Origin: CAYRNC01 sp964425645
GTDB lineage: Bacteria > Bacillota > Clostridia > Peptostreptococcales > Anaerovoracaceae
Direction of reading: 5' to 3'
Assembly (NCBI GenBank): GCA_964425645.1
Contig: CAYRNC010000088.1
Span: forward strand, 1 to 7,223
DNA: 7,223 nt
The position numbers and the translations under genes were made by a program. The notes below the pieces were generated by a model, which was not told the origin of the DNA, searched no databases, and was given only the letters and a program-made list of their open reading frames with translations. Positions 1 through 6,048 of this stretch are shown here, in pieces; position 1 is the first letter of the stretch, and each line of letters starts with the position of its first letter.

Positions 1-120
1 TCCATTTGACTTGAATTGTTCGACCCTTCCTGATTTATCAGTACTATGATCTCTGGGTTCGTCGGCAACTACGCCCCTTGTGGACTTCCACCACAGATTG
101 ACGGCATGCCCGTCATACAA
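1..120. other. Unexplained left edge beyond the rpmF terminator; possible end of a repeated or mobile element
   Basis: This stretch lies downstream of the rpmF terminator and is cut by the window edge. Seen directly: two short hairpins, GTGG/CCAC at 80-83 and 88-91 with loop ACTT, and TGACGG/CCGTCA at 99-104 and 110-115 with loop CATGC. One minus-strand frame stays open from 120 to the edge, with residues including VADEPRDHSTDKSGRVEQF, but it has no credible start codon or ribosome binding site. Its composition looks more GC-rich than the neighbouring intergenic DNA. The usual downstream neighbour of rpmF in many Firmicutes, plsX, is not recognisable here. Inference: this may be the edge of a repeated element, such as a group II intron or another mobile element, but no transposase or reverse transcriptase motif is visible. 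It could also be an ordinary intergenic region or the start of a gene I do not recognise. Confidence 0.3.
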
Positions 121-123
121 CAA

Positions 124-148
124 AATCGCCGGTATAACACCGGCGATT
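124..148 (-). terminator. Rho-independent terminator after rpmF
   Basis: A perfect 10-bp inverted repeat, AATCGCCGGT and ACCGGCGATT, encloses a 5-nt loop. It begins 13 bases past the rpmF stop codon. Read on the minus strand, the stem runs into TTTTGTTGT, a short interrupted T-tract. On the plus strand no T-run follows, so it should work mainly for leftward transcription. It closes the transcript that carries rpmF and probably also ackA, since no terminator lies between those two genes. Confidence 0.85.
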
Positions 149-161
149 GTATCTTCGTTAA

Positions 162-344
162 TTAAGCTTCTTCAGCCACTATTTCCCTGCCGTCATAGTA
201 ATTACAATTTGGACATACTCTGTGAGGAAGCTTGGGCTCGTGACACTTTGGACATGTTGACAAAGCGGGTGCTCTCATTTTCATATTTTGCGATTTTCTT
301 TTATCTCTTCGCGCTTTTGAAGTTTTTCTTTTTGGTACTGCCAT
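162..344 (-). CDS. rpmF: 50S ribosomal protein L32
   Basis: Encodes a complete 60-residue L32, a small basic protein of the large ribosomal subunit. The N-terminus MAVPKRKTSKARRDKRKSQ is the classic basic, Pro-containing L32 tail. Two cysteine pairs, C31-P-K-C34 and C44-P-N-C47, form the zinc ribbon, so this is the zinc-binding form rather than the cysteine-free paralogue some bacteria use under zinc limitation. The start is firm: AAAGGAGGTG sits 7 nt before the ATG. The gene follows ackA by a 73-bp gap holding a consensus promoter and is followed by a hairpin terminator, so it can be expressed alone. The yceD/DUF177 gene that commonly precedes rpmF is absent, and plsX is not seen after it within the window. 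Confidence 0.97.
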   Translation of the reverse strand: MAVPKRKTSKARRDKRKSQNMKMRAPALSTCPKCHEPKLPHRVCPNCNYYDGREIVAEEA

Positions 345-379
345 GTTTTACACCTCCTTTTGTGTTACGAACGTTTTCG

Positions 380-408
380 ATTATACACGGATTACCTTTG
401 CTTGTCAA
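380..408 (-). promoter_or_regulatory. Consensus sigma-A promoter for rpmF
   Basis: On the minus strand TTGACA (408-403) and TATAAT (385-380) are separated by exactly 17 nt, a perfect match to the vegetative sigma-A consensus. The -35 box begins 10 nt past the ackA stop codon. Two six-base A-tracts on the minus strand, at 419-414 and 429-424, are spaced 10 bp apart just upstream of the -35 and resemble an UP element; the second lies inside the end of ackA. The predicted start of transcription is near 373, giving a leader of roughly 28 nt that carries the rpmF ribosome binding site. A 6-bp dyad, CGGATT/AATCCG (388-393 and 407-412), overlaps the -35 and spacer. It has no T-run after it, so it is not a terminator. 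Confidence 0.85.
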
Positions 409-417
409 TCCGCTTTT

Positions 418-1620
418 TTACAGTTTTTTACCTGCAATTTCTGCAGTATCCCTTGCTATGACCAATTCTTCATTTGTAGGTATTAACATAACGGTAACTT
501 TAGAGTCATCTGTGCTGATTAATCTTTCCTCACCCCTTATATTATTTCTTTCGGGATCGATTTTAATTCCCATGGCCTCCATATTAGAGCAGATCAATTC
601 ACGCATCATGATGTCATTTTCTCCTACTCCTGCCGTAAATACAATGACATCGGCCCCGTCCATCTGTGCCATATATGAACCAATATAGGATTTAACTCGA
701 TGTGCAAATATTTTAATTGCCAGCGAGCATCGTTCGTTGCCTTTTTCGGCCTGCTGCTCTACATCTCTGAAATCACTGCTTACTCCTGATACGCCCAACA
801 TTCCTGATTTCTTATTCAATATAGAAACCACCTGATCTGCGTTTAATTCTTCTTTTTCCTTTATAAATGTAATGATAGCGGGATCAACCGCACCGGAACG
901 TGTACCCATAACAAGACCGTCCAAAGGCGTAAACCCCATGCTGGTATCGATGCATATCCCGTTTTTAACCGCCGCACAGCTTGCTCCGTTACCCAAATGA
1001 CAGGTAACTATTTTTAGCTGTTTTACATTCTTCTTAAGCAATTCCGCAGCTCTTTCCGCTACATATTTATGGCTTGTCCCATGAAATCCGTATTTACGAA
1101 TCTTGTATTTTTCATAGTATTCATACGGAATAGCATATATGTATGCTTCAGCAGGCATTGTCTGGTGAAATGCAGTATCAAATACCGCAACCATCGGGGT
1201 ATCGGGCATCAACTCCTGACAGGCGCGAATACCCATAATATTGGGGGGATTATGTAGTGGTGCCAAATCGCTGCACTCCTCCAAAGCATTCATAACATCC
1301 GGGGTTATCAGAACTGAACTTGCATATTTTTCTCCTGCATGAACGACTCTGTGGCCGACGGCGCTTATTTCATCCATCGAATTTATCACCCCATGGTCTT
1401 TGTTTACCAAAGCATCAAGAACATATCCGATTGCATCTTTATGATTGTTCATCGGCGCTTCTAATACAAATTTATCCATACCTGTTTTTTCATGGTTTAT
1501 CACTGAACCGTCAATAGCGATTCTTTCCACAAGTCCCTTTGCCAGAAGCTCAGAACTCTCCATATCCAAAACCTGATACTTGAGAGAGGAACTCCCACAA
1601 TTCACCACCAATACCTTCAT
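418..1620 (-). CDS. ackA: Acetate kinase
   Basis: Encodes a 400-residue cytosolic acetate kinase, which interconverts acetate + ATP with acetyl phosphate + ADP. In fermenting anaerobes it normally yields ATP with acetate as product. With the start chosen here, the catalytic residues fall at the numbers known for the Methanosarcina thermophila enzyme: R91 (HRVVHAGEKY), D148 (VFDTAFHQ), H180 (FHGTSHKY), N211 (HLGNGAS), R241 (MGTRSGAVDPA) and E384 (PTNEELVIA). The phosphate-binding N-terminal VNCGSSSLKY and the C-terminal FTAGVGEND are also present. The frame stays open 11 codons further upstream, to an ATG at 1653, but AAAAGGAG 7 nt before the ATG at 1620 and the family numbering favour the shorter form. 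It follows tmcAL by 59 bp. No phosphotransacetylase gene lies in the window, so its partner must be encoded elsewhere. I see no clear promoter in that gap, and co-transcription with tmcAL is likely. Confidence 0.98.
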   Translation of the reverse strand: MKVLVVNCGSSSLKYQVLDMESSELLAKGLVERIAIDGSVINHEKTGMDKFVLEAPMNNHKDAIGYVLDALVNKDHGVINSMDEISAVGHRVVHAGEKYASSVLITPDVMNALEECSDLAPLHNPPNIMGIRACQELMPDTPMVAVFDTAFHQTMPAEAYIYAIPYEYYEKYKIRKYGFHGTSHKYVAERAAELLKKNVKQLKIVTCHLGNGASCAAVKNGICIDTSMGFTPLDGLVMGTRSGAVDPAIITFIKEKEELNADQVVSILNKKSGMLGVSGVSSDFRDVEQQAEKGNERCSLAIKIFAHRVKSYIGSYMAQMDGADVIVFTAGVGENDIMMRELICSNMEAMGIKIDPERNNIRGEERLISTDDSKVTVMLIPTNEELVIARDTAEIAGKKL

Positions 1621-1627
1621 TTTGTTA

Positions 1628-1635
1628 CTCCTTTT
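1628..1635 (-). promoter_or_regulatory. Ribosome binding site that fixes the ackA start
   Basis: AAAAGGAG on the minus strand lies 7 nt before the ATG at 1620. It sits inside the stretch that would be coding if the upstream ATG at 1653 were used. This supports the 400-residue form, which begins directly with the conserved acetate kinase N-terminus. Confidence 0.85.
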
Positions 1636-1679
1636 CTTTTTTCGATCTTCCACGGTTTGAACGCACGCGTAAATAAAAT

Positions 1680-2945
1680 CTATCGTATTATATCATCGAC
1701 ACCTTTTAGAAATCCAGCATTATTTATTATTCTGCAAATCTTGTGAACATGATCCGAATGGGTATACATCTCACCATGCCTAAAAACATTATATATATCG
1801 GCAGCTAAAACATCATAGGCTAAAACTGACCAAATGGGATCATCTCCACAAATCTCCTTATTGATATTAGTCAGTACAGGAATACCGTTTATGAATCGTG
1901 ATTTTATCAGGCGTAAAAATTCAGCCCCTATATCTGAAAAGGCCAGTACCCTCGCATAGATGATGCCGCTGTCCATTATTTTGTAAAAATCATCCCTGTA
2001 AAGTCCGATAAGAGTGTGAATCAGCAGTCTCTTTATTCTGGTTTCCGTATATCGTCTTGATTTTATACCTTTTATGATATCCTTTGATGTTCGCGCCTTT
2101 TTTACAGCCTGTTTAAGCCTGTTTTCCAGGCCTTCTCCAGACGACATAATTTCCGCAAGTCTTTCTTTAGATGTGGTTCTGATCCTGTACAAAAGCAGCG
2201 GGAAAAAATCCTCAAATGTTATGATATCCGACATAGACAGGTCACTGAGAGCTTTTTGCGTCTCAAGAGGTACAGCTGCCCTAAACAGATCAAAACCCCG
2301 TTCAGAAATAAGGCCCTCCCTTATGGCCGAGGCGCTTGCCATATTATCCGACAGCTGCAAATCGTGGTAGCCCGGCCCTTTCCGTGTTATCGATATGGGA
2401 CGAATAATACTTTTTTGAACAACCAGCTGTTTTAGGTATTCTACCGCAAGGATATTGTTTGGTGTTCTCAATATGTCAGCATCGATAATATGTCCGCAGT
2501 CGCAAAGCGCATCATGCCTTGCCTTTGGAAATGAAACACCTTTAGAAAGGTGAAGGTGCAATGCTTCTTTGAATTCAGGCGTTTCAAAGGCAAGCAATCC
2601 GGCCGTATGAATGAGATCGGACAATTCGTTGTGCTCGCTTCCAAATGAAAGATGTGTAACAGCGCCGAGCCCATCCAGCAAAGAAATCGCCCCGTATGCG
2701 AAATATTCGGCATTGTTGCAAGCGAAAACAAAGGGGAGTTCAACAACTAAATCCACACCATTTTTAACGGCTAAACAGGCACGGGTCCATTTATCCAGTA
2801 AGGCGGGATCCCCTCTTTGTGTAAAATTACCGCTCATTACCGCGACCGCACAATCAGCGCTTGCCTTTATTTTAGATTCCCTTAAATGATACAGATGCCC
2901 ATTATGGAAAGGATTATATTCCGCCACTATCCCTACAACGTTCAT
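1680..2945 (-). CDS. tmcAL: tRNA(Met) cytidine acetate ligase (YlbM family)
   Basis: Encodes a 421-residue protein of the TmcAL family, formerly YlbM, complete and of typical length. The family enzyme activates acetate with ATP to acetyl-adenylate and acetylates the wobble cytidine 34 of elongator tRNA(Met) to ac4C. Seen in the sequence: the nucleotidylyltransferase-type N-terminus GIVAEYNPFHNGH (5-17) with the HxGH motif at 14-17, MSGNFTQRGDPALLDKW (37-53), PNNILAVEY (162-170), RKGPGYHD (188-195), MASASAIRE (202-210) and a basic stretch SRRYTETRIKR (296-306) that resembles an RNA-contact region. Its ATG shares one base with the ylbJ stop (TAATG), so translation is probably coupled to ylbJ. 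The next gene is ackA, which also uses acetate and ATP. The family assignment is firm; the reaction comes from characterised homologues. Confidence 0.94.
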   Translation of the reverse strand: MNVVGIVAEYNPFHNGHLYHLRESKIKASADCAVAVMSGNFTQRGDPALLDKWTRACLAVKNGVDLVVELPFVFACNNAEYFAYGAISLLDGLGAVTHLSFGSEHNELSDLIHTAGLLAFETPEFKEALHLHLSKGVSFPKARHDALCDCGHIIDADILRTPNNILAVEYLKQLVVQKSIIRPISITRKGPGYHDLQLSDNMASASAIREGLISERGFDLFRAAVPLETQKALSDLSMSDIITFEDFFPLLLYRIRTTSKERLAEIMSSGEGLENRLKQAVKKARTSKDIIKGIKSRRYTETRIKRLLIHTLIGLYRDDFYKIMDSGIIYARVLAFSDIGAEFLRLIKSRFINGIPVLTNINKEICGDDPIWSVLAYDVLAADIYNVFRHGEMYTHSDHVHKICRIINNAGFLKGVDDIIR

Positions 2946-4075
2946 TATCTTTGCTTTTTCCCTCTTTCAAAAATACGACCAATCAGAATTGTAACTGCGA
3001 AAGCGACCATGATCATTATAATCATCTTTGAAGAAAATAGCAATTGAGCGTAGTATCCTGTTTTAGATGACCAGATATCCGTTCCGAAATTTCCAACGGC
3101 AACGGTTGTCTTTAGAAATACGGGAGCCAGCGCATAAGCGAATGCCATAGCCAGTATTCCATGTATAAATTTAACGATCAGGTAATAACCGGGATGTATA
3201 GAAAGCCCGTAAAGAAAACTGATAGACTGGGCAAAGACAGATATGCCGCCAAAGGATATCAAAGCAGAAATTAATATGCATTTAAACTGCAAGGATATAC
3301 CAACGGCCTCCGCAATTTCACTGCAGCCTATCGTCATTTCGAGAATCCCTTTTAAAAACCCTGCCTGCAGCTGACCCACACCGCCGAATATATTAAAATA
3401 TTCCATGAGATCCGTAATCATAGTAAATATGACAAGATAACAGCATATAATGCCCACTGTTTTTATGGCGGACAAGATAGAATCGGTAAAATAATCCATA
3501 AGCCTAAGCTGATCTTTTTCACAAAATCTTTCAATTGAAGAACGGAGACGATTTTTTTCATCAAAAATGCGAAACAAAATACCGTTTGTAACAGCTCCAA
3601 GATAATGTGATACAGCTATCAGCGCCCCCGCCTCCTGCGAATGAAGCATGCCTGCCCCTATGGTTCCAAGAAGAAATAAGGGCCCTGAAGTGCTGCAAAA
3701 ACAGAGCATTCGTTTCGCCTCGCTTAAGGATATCTCTCCGCGTCGGCCCATATCGCCGATGAGCTTTGCCCCCATCGGATAGCCTGAAGTTATACTGATG
3801 ATAAAGACAAATGCAGAAGATCCAGGAGCTCCGAAAAGTCTTTCAAATGATGATTCAAAATATCTTCCGATAAGTGAGGGAATGCCTAATCGTATCATAA
3901 AATTGGCGCAAATAAAGAAAGGCAAAAGTGCAGGCAGAACAACATCGATCCAAAGGGCAATACCCCTTTTCGCCGATTCTACTGACAATGAGGGAAATAA
4001 AACCATGAATATGCACCAGGCAAGCGCTGACATGCCTGCAATCCAATAAAGCAGCGGGCGTTTTGAACTGTTCAT
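2945..4075 (-). CDS. ylbJ: Sporulation integral membrane protein YlbJ
   Basis: Encodes a 376-residue polytopic membrane protein of the YlbJ family, which carries a nucleoside-recognition/Gate-type domain. In Bacillus subtilis ylbJ is a sporulation gene of the mother-cell sigma-E regulon and is needed for normal spores; the transported substrate is not established. Hydrophobic segments run through the whole chain, including about 10-28, 40-62, 88-99 and 129-143, with several more in the C-terminal half. The most diagnostic stretches are SGYPMGAK (97-104) and CFCSTSGPLFLLGTIG (125-140). The stop overlaps the tmcAL start by one base. The ATG at 4075 has no Shine-Dalgarno at normal distance, yet it is the first start codon in frame after a stop at 4088-4090, and the hydrophobic N-terminus fits the family. 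A sigma-E-like promoter sequence lies just before it. The family is clear; the start is less certain. Confidence 0.92.
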   Translation of the reverse strand: MNSSKRPLLYWIAGMSALAWCIFMVLFPSLSVESAKRGIALWIDVVLPALLPFFICANFMIRLGIPSLIGRYFESSFERLFGAPGSSAFVFIISITSGYPMGAKLIGDMGRRGEISLSEAKRMLCFCSTSGPLFLLGTIGAGMLHSQEAGALIAVSHYLGAVTNGILFRIFDEKNRLRSSIERFCEKDQLRLMDYFTDSILSAIKTVGIICCYLVIFTMITDLMEYFNIFGGVGQLQAGFLKGILEMTIGCSEIAEAVGISLQFKCILISALISFGGISVFAQSISFLYGLSIHPGYYLIVKFIHGILAMAFAYALAPVFLKTTVAVGNFGTDIWSSKTGYYAQLLFSSKMIIMIMVAFAVTILIGRIFERGKKQR

Positions 4076-4080
4076 ATTTA

Positions 4081-4109
4081 AAAGTATTCAGATCAGCCCT
4101 GCAATATTC
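4081..4109 (-). promoter_or_regulatory. Candidate sigma-E-type sporulation promoter before ylbJ
   Basis: On the minus strand GAATATT (4109-4103) matches the Bacillus sigma-E -35 consensus KMATATT fully. After 14 nt comes AATACTTT (4088-4081), which matches CATACAHT at 6 of 8 positions. ylbJ belongs to the sigma-E regulon in Bacillus, which makes the position sensible. The weak point is that transcription would start almost at the ATG, leaving no leader. The gap is short and AT-rich, so a chance match is possible. Confidence 0.35.
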
Positions 4110-4114
4110 AATTA

Positions 4115-4651
4115 TTACTGTTCCGTTTCACTTTCCATTTGAGCCTTATATATCATATCTTTGATCTCATTTCTGTTTTCGGTAAGGGTTTCATTAATTT
4201 GATCAAAAGTTTTCTGCAAGCTGTTGTACATATCATTGAAATAAGCGGCATACGTTTGTTCAATTTTATCCTGGAAGTTATACAGTATGCTATCAATATA
4301 ATCGAATGTTGAAAGTTTTAAATTTTTTACACTGCTTTCCGCTACCCGAAGAATATCATCCGCTCTCATCTTTGCCTTAACGGTTATATCATCGTTTTCT
4401 ATCAATGCCTCCGCCTGGGATTTTGCATCCTTCATTATGACTTCGTGTTCATTTTTTGCCTCATCTAAAATTCGTTGCCGTTCTTCTTTTATCCACTGAG
4501 CCTGCTGTATCTCGTCGGGAAGCTGAGCCTTAATTTCCCGAACAACCTCAAGAATCTCAGCTGCTTCCACAAGGATTTTCCCTGTAAGAGGAAAGCTCGG
4601 ACCCGTTTCAACAATTTCTTCAATTTCATCCAACAACTCTAAAACTTTCAT
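4115..4651 (-). CDS. Conserved coiled-coil protein of unknown function (coaD-ylbJ neighbour)
   Basis: Encodes a 178-residue, highly charged, mostly helical protein with no signal peptide or membrane segment. The N-terminal 50 residues hold a compact conserved block (MKVLELLDEIEEIVE, then PLTGKILVE at 21-29 and LPDEIQQAQWIKEERQ at 44-59). From about 50 onward the heptad-like spacing of hydrophobic residues and richness in Glu, Lys, Asp and Gln suggest a long coiled coil. I recognise it as a clostridial family that sits beside coaD and ylbJ and is often labelled ATPase or V-type ATPase subunit H. I see no Walker A or Walker B motif, so that label is not supported here; stalk-subunit or DivIVA-like coiled coils would explain the similarity. 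The start overlaps the coaD stop (ATGA), with AAGGAGG 7 nt upstream. Function unknown; a structural or scaffold role is a guess. Confidence 0.88.
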   Translation of the reverse strand: MKVLELLDEIEEIVETGPSFPLTGKILVEAAEILEVVREIKAQLPDEIQQAQWIKEERQRILDEAKNEHEVIMKDAKSQAEALIENDDITVKAKMRADDILRVAESSVKNLKLSTFDYIDSILYNFQDKIEQTYAAYFNDMYNSLQKTFDQINETLTENRNEIKDMIYKAQMESETEQ

Positions 4652-5151
4652 TTATTATCCTCCTTGGAGCCCTTGCGCATTTTACTTTTAAGTCCCTGAA
4701 GTACAGGCGGGGGCACCAAACCTTTTACATTGCCCTTTAACGAGAAGACCTCTTTAACTATGCTTGAGCTGACAAATGAATACTGAGGGGCGGTCATAAG
4801 AAAAACCGTTTCTACATCCTTATTATACAGTCTGGCATTCATCTGCGCCATTTGAATTTCATATTCAAAATCCATCGTTGCCCGCAAACCGCGAATCACC
4901 GCATCAATCTGATTGCAATTAACATAATCCGCCATGAGTCCTTCACAGATTGTCACTTCCACATTTTCAAGATGCTTTGTACATTTTAATATCATTTCTT
5001 TTCTTTCATCGGCAGAAAAAAAGGGCTTCTTGGACTTGTTCTCCATTACGCCTATCATAAGCTTGTCGCTTAGCTTGGAAGCCCGTTCAATCAGATCCAA
5101 ATGTCCATTTGTTATCGGATCAAAGGAGCCTGCATAAAGTACCTTTTTCAT
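4648..5151 (-). CDS. coaD: Phosphopantetheine adenylyltransferase
   Basis: Encodes a 167-residue cytosolic PPAT, which transfers AMP from ATP to 4'-phosphopantetheine to give dephospho-CoA, the penultimate step of coenzyme A synthesis. Visible motifs: GSFDPITNGH (8-17) with the TxGH nucleotide-binding signature at 14-17, the substrate-binding IRGLRATMDFEYE (86-98) and YSFVSSSIVKEV (124-135). Length and motif order are normal for bacterial CoaD, with a short basic C-terminal tail. The start lies 3 nt past the rsmD stop, with GAGGAG 8 nt before the ATG inside the rsmD 3' end. The stop overlaps the next gene by 4 nt. The rsmD-coaD pair is a widespread arrangement, which supports both calls. Confidence 0.98.
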   Translation of the reverse strand: MKKVLYAGSFDPITNGHLDLIERASKLSDKLMIGVMENKSKKPFFSADERKEMILKCTKHLENVEVTICEGLMADYVNCNQIDAVIRGLRATMDFEYEIQMAQMNARLYNKDVETVFLMTAPQYSFVSSSIVKEVFSLKGNVKGLVPPPVLQGLKSKMRKGSKEDNK

Positions 5152-5154
5152 GGA

Positions 5155-5706
5155 TTAGTTCTCCTCATCTAAAGTATAAAGTGTGATTTTTTTGACTCCG
5201 TATTCTCTTTCTTTTTCTTTTGCATATCGGCCTATATTACTCGGCAACACCTGTTTTCCGCTATGTTCCGCCACTATTATACCTGATTGATGTAAAATGT
5301 TAAGCCTGTCAATTTCATCGATCACATCGGGTATAGATACCCCTTTATAAGGGGGATCCAAAAAAATAATATCGGCTTTATTTTTTATTCGGCGCAGGAC
5401 ATTCCTCCAATCCCCCTGCAGCACCAGAGAACGGTTTGAAGCCATGCAACGTTCAATGTTTTTAATTGTTATCGCAAGACTTTCTTTAGAGTTGTCCCCG
5501 AAGTATACTAATTCAGCGCCCCGGCTTAAAGCCTCAAGCCCTAAACTCCCGGTTCCCGAAAATAAATCAACTACTGTGGCCCCGTTAACATACGGAGCAA
5601 TCATGCTGAACATCGCTTCTTTAATTCTTCCCTGCGTGGGTCGGATTCTGCGGCTGTCCGGCGAAAGTAATCGCCTGCCTTTGCAGCTTCCGGCTGTTAT
5701 CCTCAT
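5155..5706 (-). CDS. rsmD: 16S rRNA (guanine(966)-N(2))-methyltransferase
   Basis: Encodes a 183-residue SAM-dependent methyltransferase of the RsmD family, which methylates N2 of G966 in 16S rRNA during small-subunit assembly. Seen: the N-terminal MRITAGSCKGRRL typical of RsmD, RPTQGRIKEAMF (22-33), SAM-binding motif I VVDLFSGTGSLGLEAL (45-60), an acidic motif II residue at D71, and the catalytic LDPPY (116-120) for amino-group methylation. Length is normal. The ATG at 5706 has GAGGG 5 nt upstream. It is the first gene after the SASP terminator and probably heads the transcript running through coaD and ylbJ. Numbering of the target base follows the E. coli homologue. Confidence 0.96.
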   Translation of the reverse strand: MRITAGSCKGRRLLSPDSRRIRPTQGRIKEAMFSMIAPYVNGATVVDLFSGTGSLGLEALSRGAELVYFGDNSKESLAITIKNIERCMASNRSLVLQGDWRNVLRRIKNKADIIFLDPPYKGVSIPDVIDEIDRLNILHQSGIIVAEHSGKQVLPSNIGRYAKEKEREYGVKKITLYTLDEEN

Positions 5707-5729
5707 TCGTACCCTCTTTCATTTGATTT

Positions 5730-5757
5730 ATTTTATCATATAGTCAATAAATATCAA
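5730..5757 (-). promoter_or_regulatory. Likely sigma-A promoter for the rsmD operon
   Basis: On the minus strand TTGATA (5757-5752) and TAAAAT (5735-5730) are 16 nt apart, each one mismatch from consensus. They fall in the short gap between the SASP terminator and the rsmD start, the only place a dedicated operon promoter could sit. The predicted start of transcription is about 17-18 nt upstream of the rsmD ATG, leaving room for the ribosome binding site. Confidence 0.6.
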
Positions 5758-5762
5758 TATAA

Positions 5763-5795
5763 AACAAGTCTGTAAACAAAGTTTACAGACTTGTT
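5763..5795 (-). terminator. Strong terminator after the SASP gene
   Basis: A perfect 15-bp inverted repeat, AACAAGTCTGTAAAC and its complement, encloses a 3-nt loop (5778-5780). On the minus strand it is followed by a TTATATT-type T-rich run; none follows on the plus strand. It lies 32 bases past the SASP stop codon and insulates the rsmD operon from the SASP transcript. Confidence 0.88.
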
Positions 5796-5827
5796 CCTAT
5801 GCAGGATATCAATCCCGACTCTTTTTC

Positions 5828-6040
5828 TTAACCGTTGCTTCCGCCGGACAACTGCTGCTCTGCCATTTCAACCAGCTTTTTAGTCATATATCCGCCTACA
5901 TAACCGTTTTGTCTGGCTGTCAGATTACCTTTGTCCATATTGTCGTAATTTGTCAGGCCAAGCTCATTGGCGATTTCAGTTTTCATATTTTTCAACCCTG
6001 CTTTTGCGCCTGTAACTACTATGGTGTTGCTTGATGCCAT
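5828..6040 (-). CDS. Small acid-soluble spore protein, alpha/beta type
   Basis: Encodes a 70-residue alpha/beta-type SASP. These proteins coat DNA in the dormant spore, hold it in an A-like form, protect it from UV and chemicals, and are degraded at germination. Seen: KTEIANELG containing the germination protease (GPR) recognition motif TEIA, and the conserved DNA-binding segment LTARQNGYVGGYMTKKLV followed by EMAEQQL. The frame extends three codons to a GTG at 6049, but GGAGG (6053-6049) overlaps that codon, whereas it lies 8 nt before the ATG at 6040; the ATG is therefore preferred. The gene stands alone between recG and a strong terminator. Family knowledge predicts forespore transcription by sigma-G. 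Which SASP paralogue this is cannot be told from the window. Confidence 0.95.
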   Translation of the reverse strand: MASSNTIVVTGAKAGLKNMKTEIANELGLTNYDNMDKGNLTARQNGYVGGYMTKKLVEMAEQQLSGGSNG

Positions 6041-6048
6041 TGTATTCA

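Noticed and set aside
80..688. Plus-strand open frame of 202 codons
   Set aside because: It runs antisense through rpmF and the end of ackA, has no ribosome binding site, and its composition is that of a reverse-complement shadow. Its first residues come from the unexplained left edge.
1621..1653. Upstream ATG giving AckA an 11-residue N-terminal extension
   Set aside because: The extension is lysine/arginine rich, covers the real ribosome binding site, and is absent from the family; catalytic residue numbering fits the start at 1620.
2468..2889. Overlapping 92-codon frames on both strands inside tmcAL
   Set aside because: Both lie in alternative frames of a clear, intact TmcAL coding region and show no recognisable domain or ribosome binding site.
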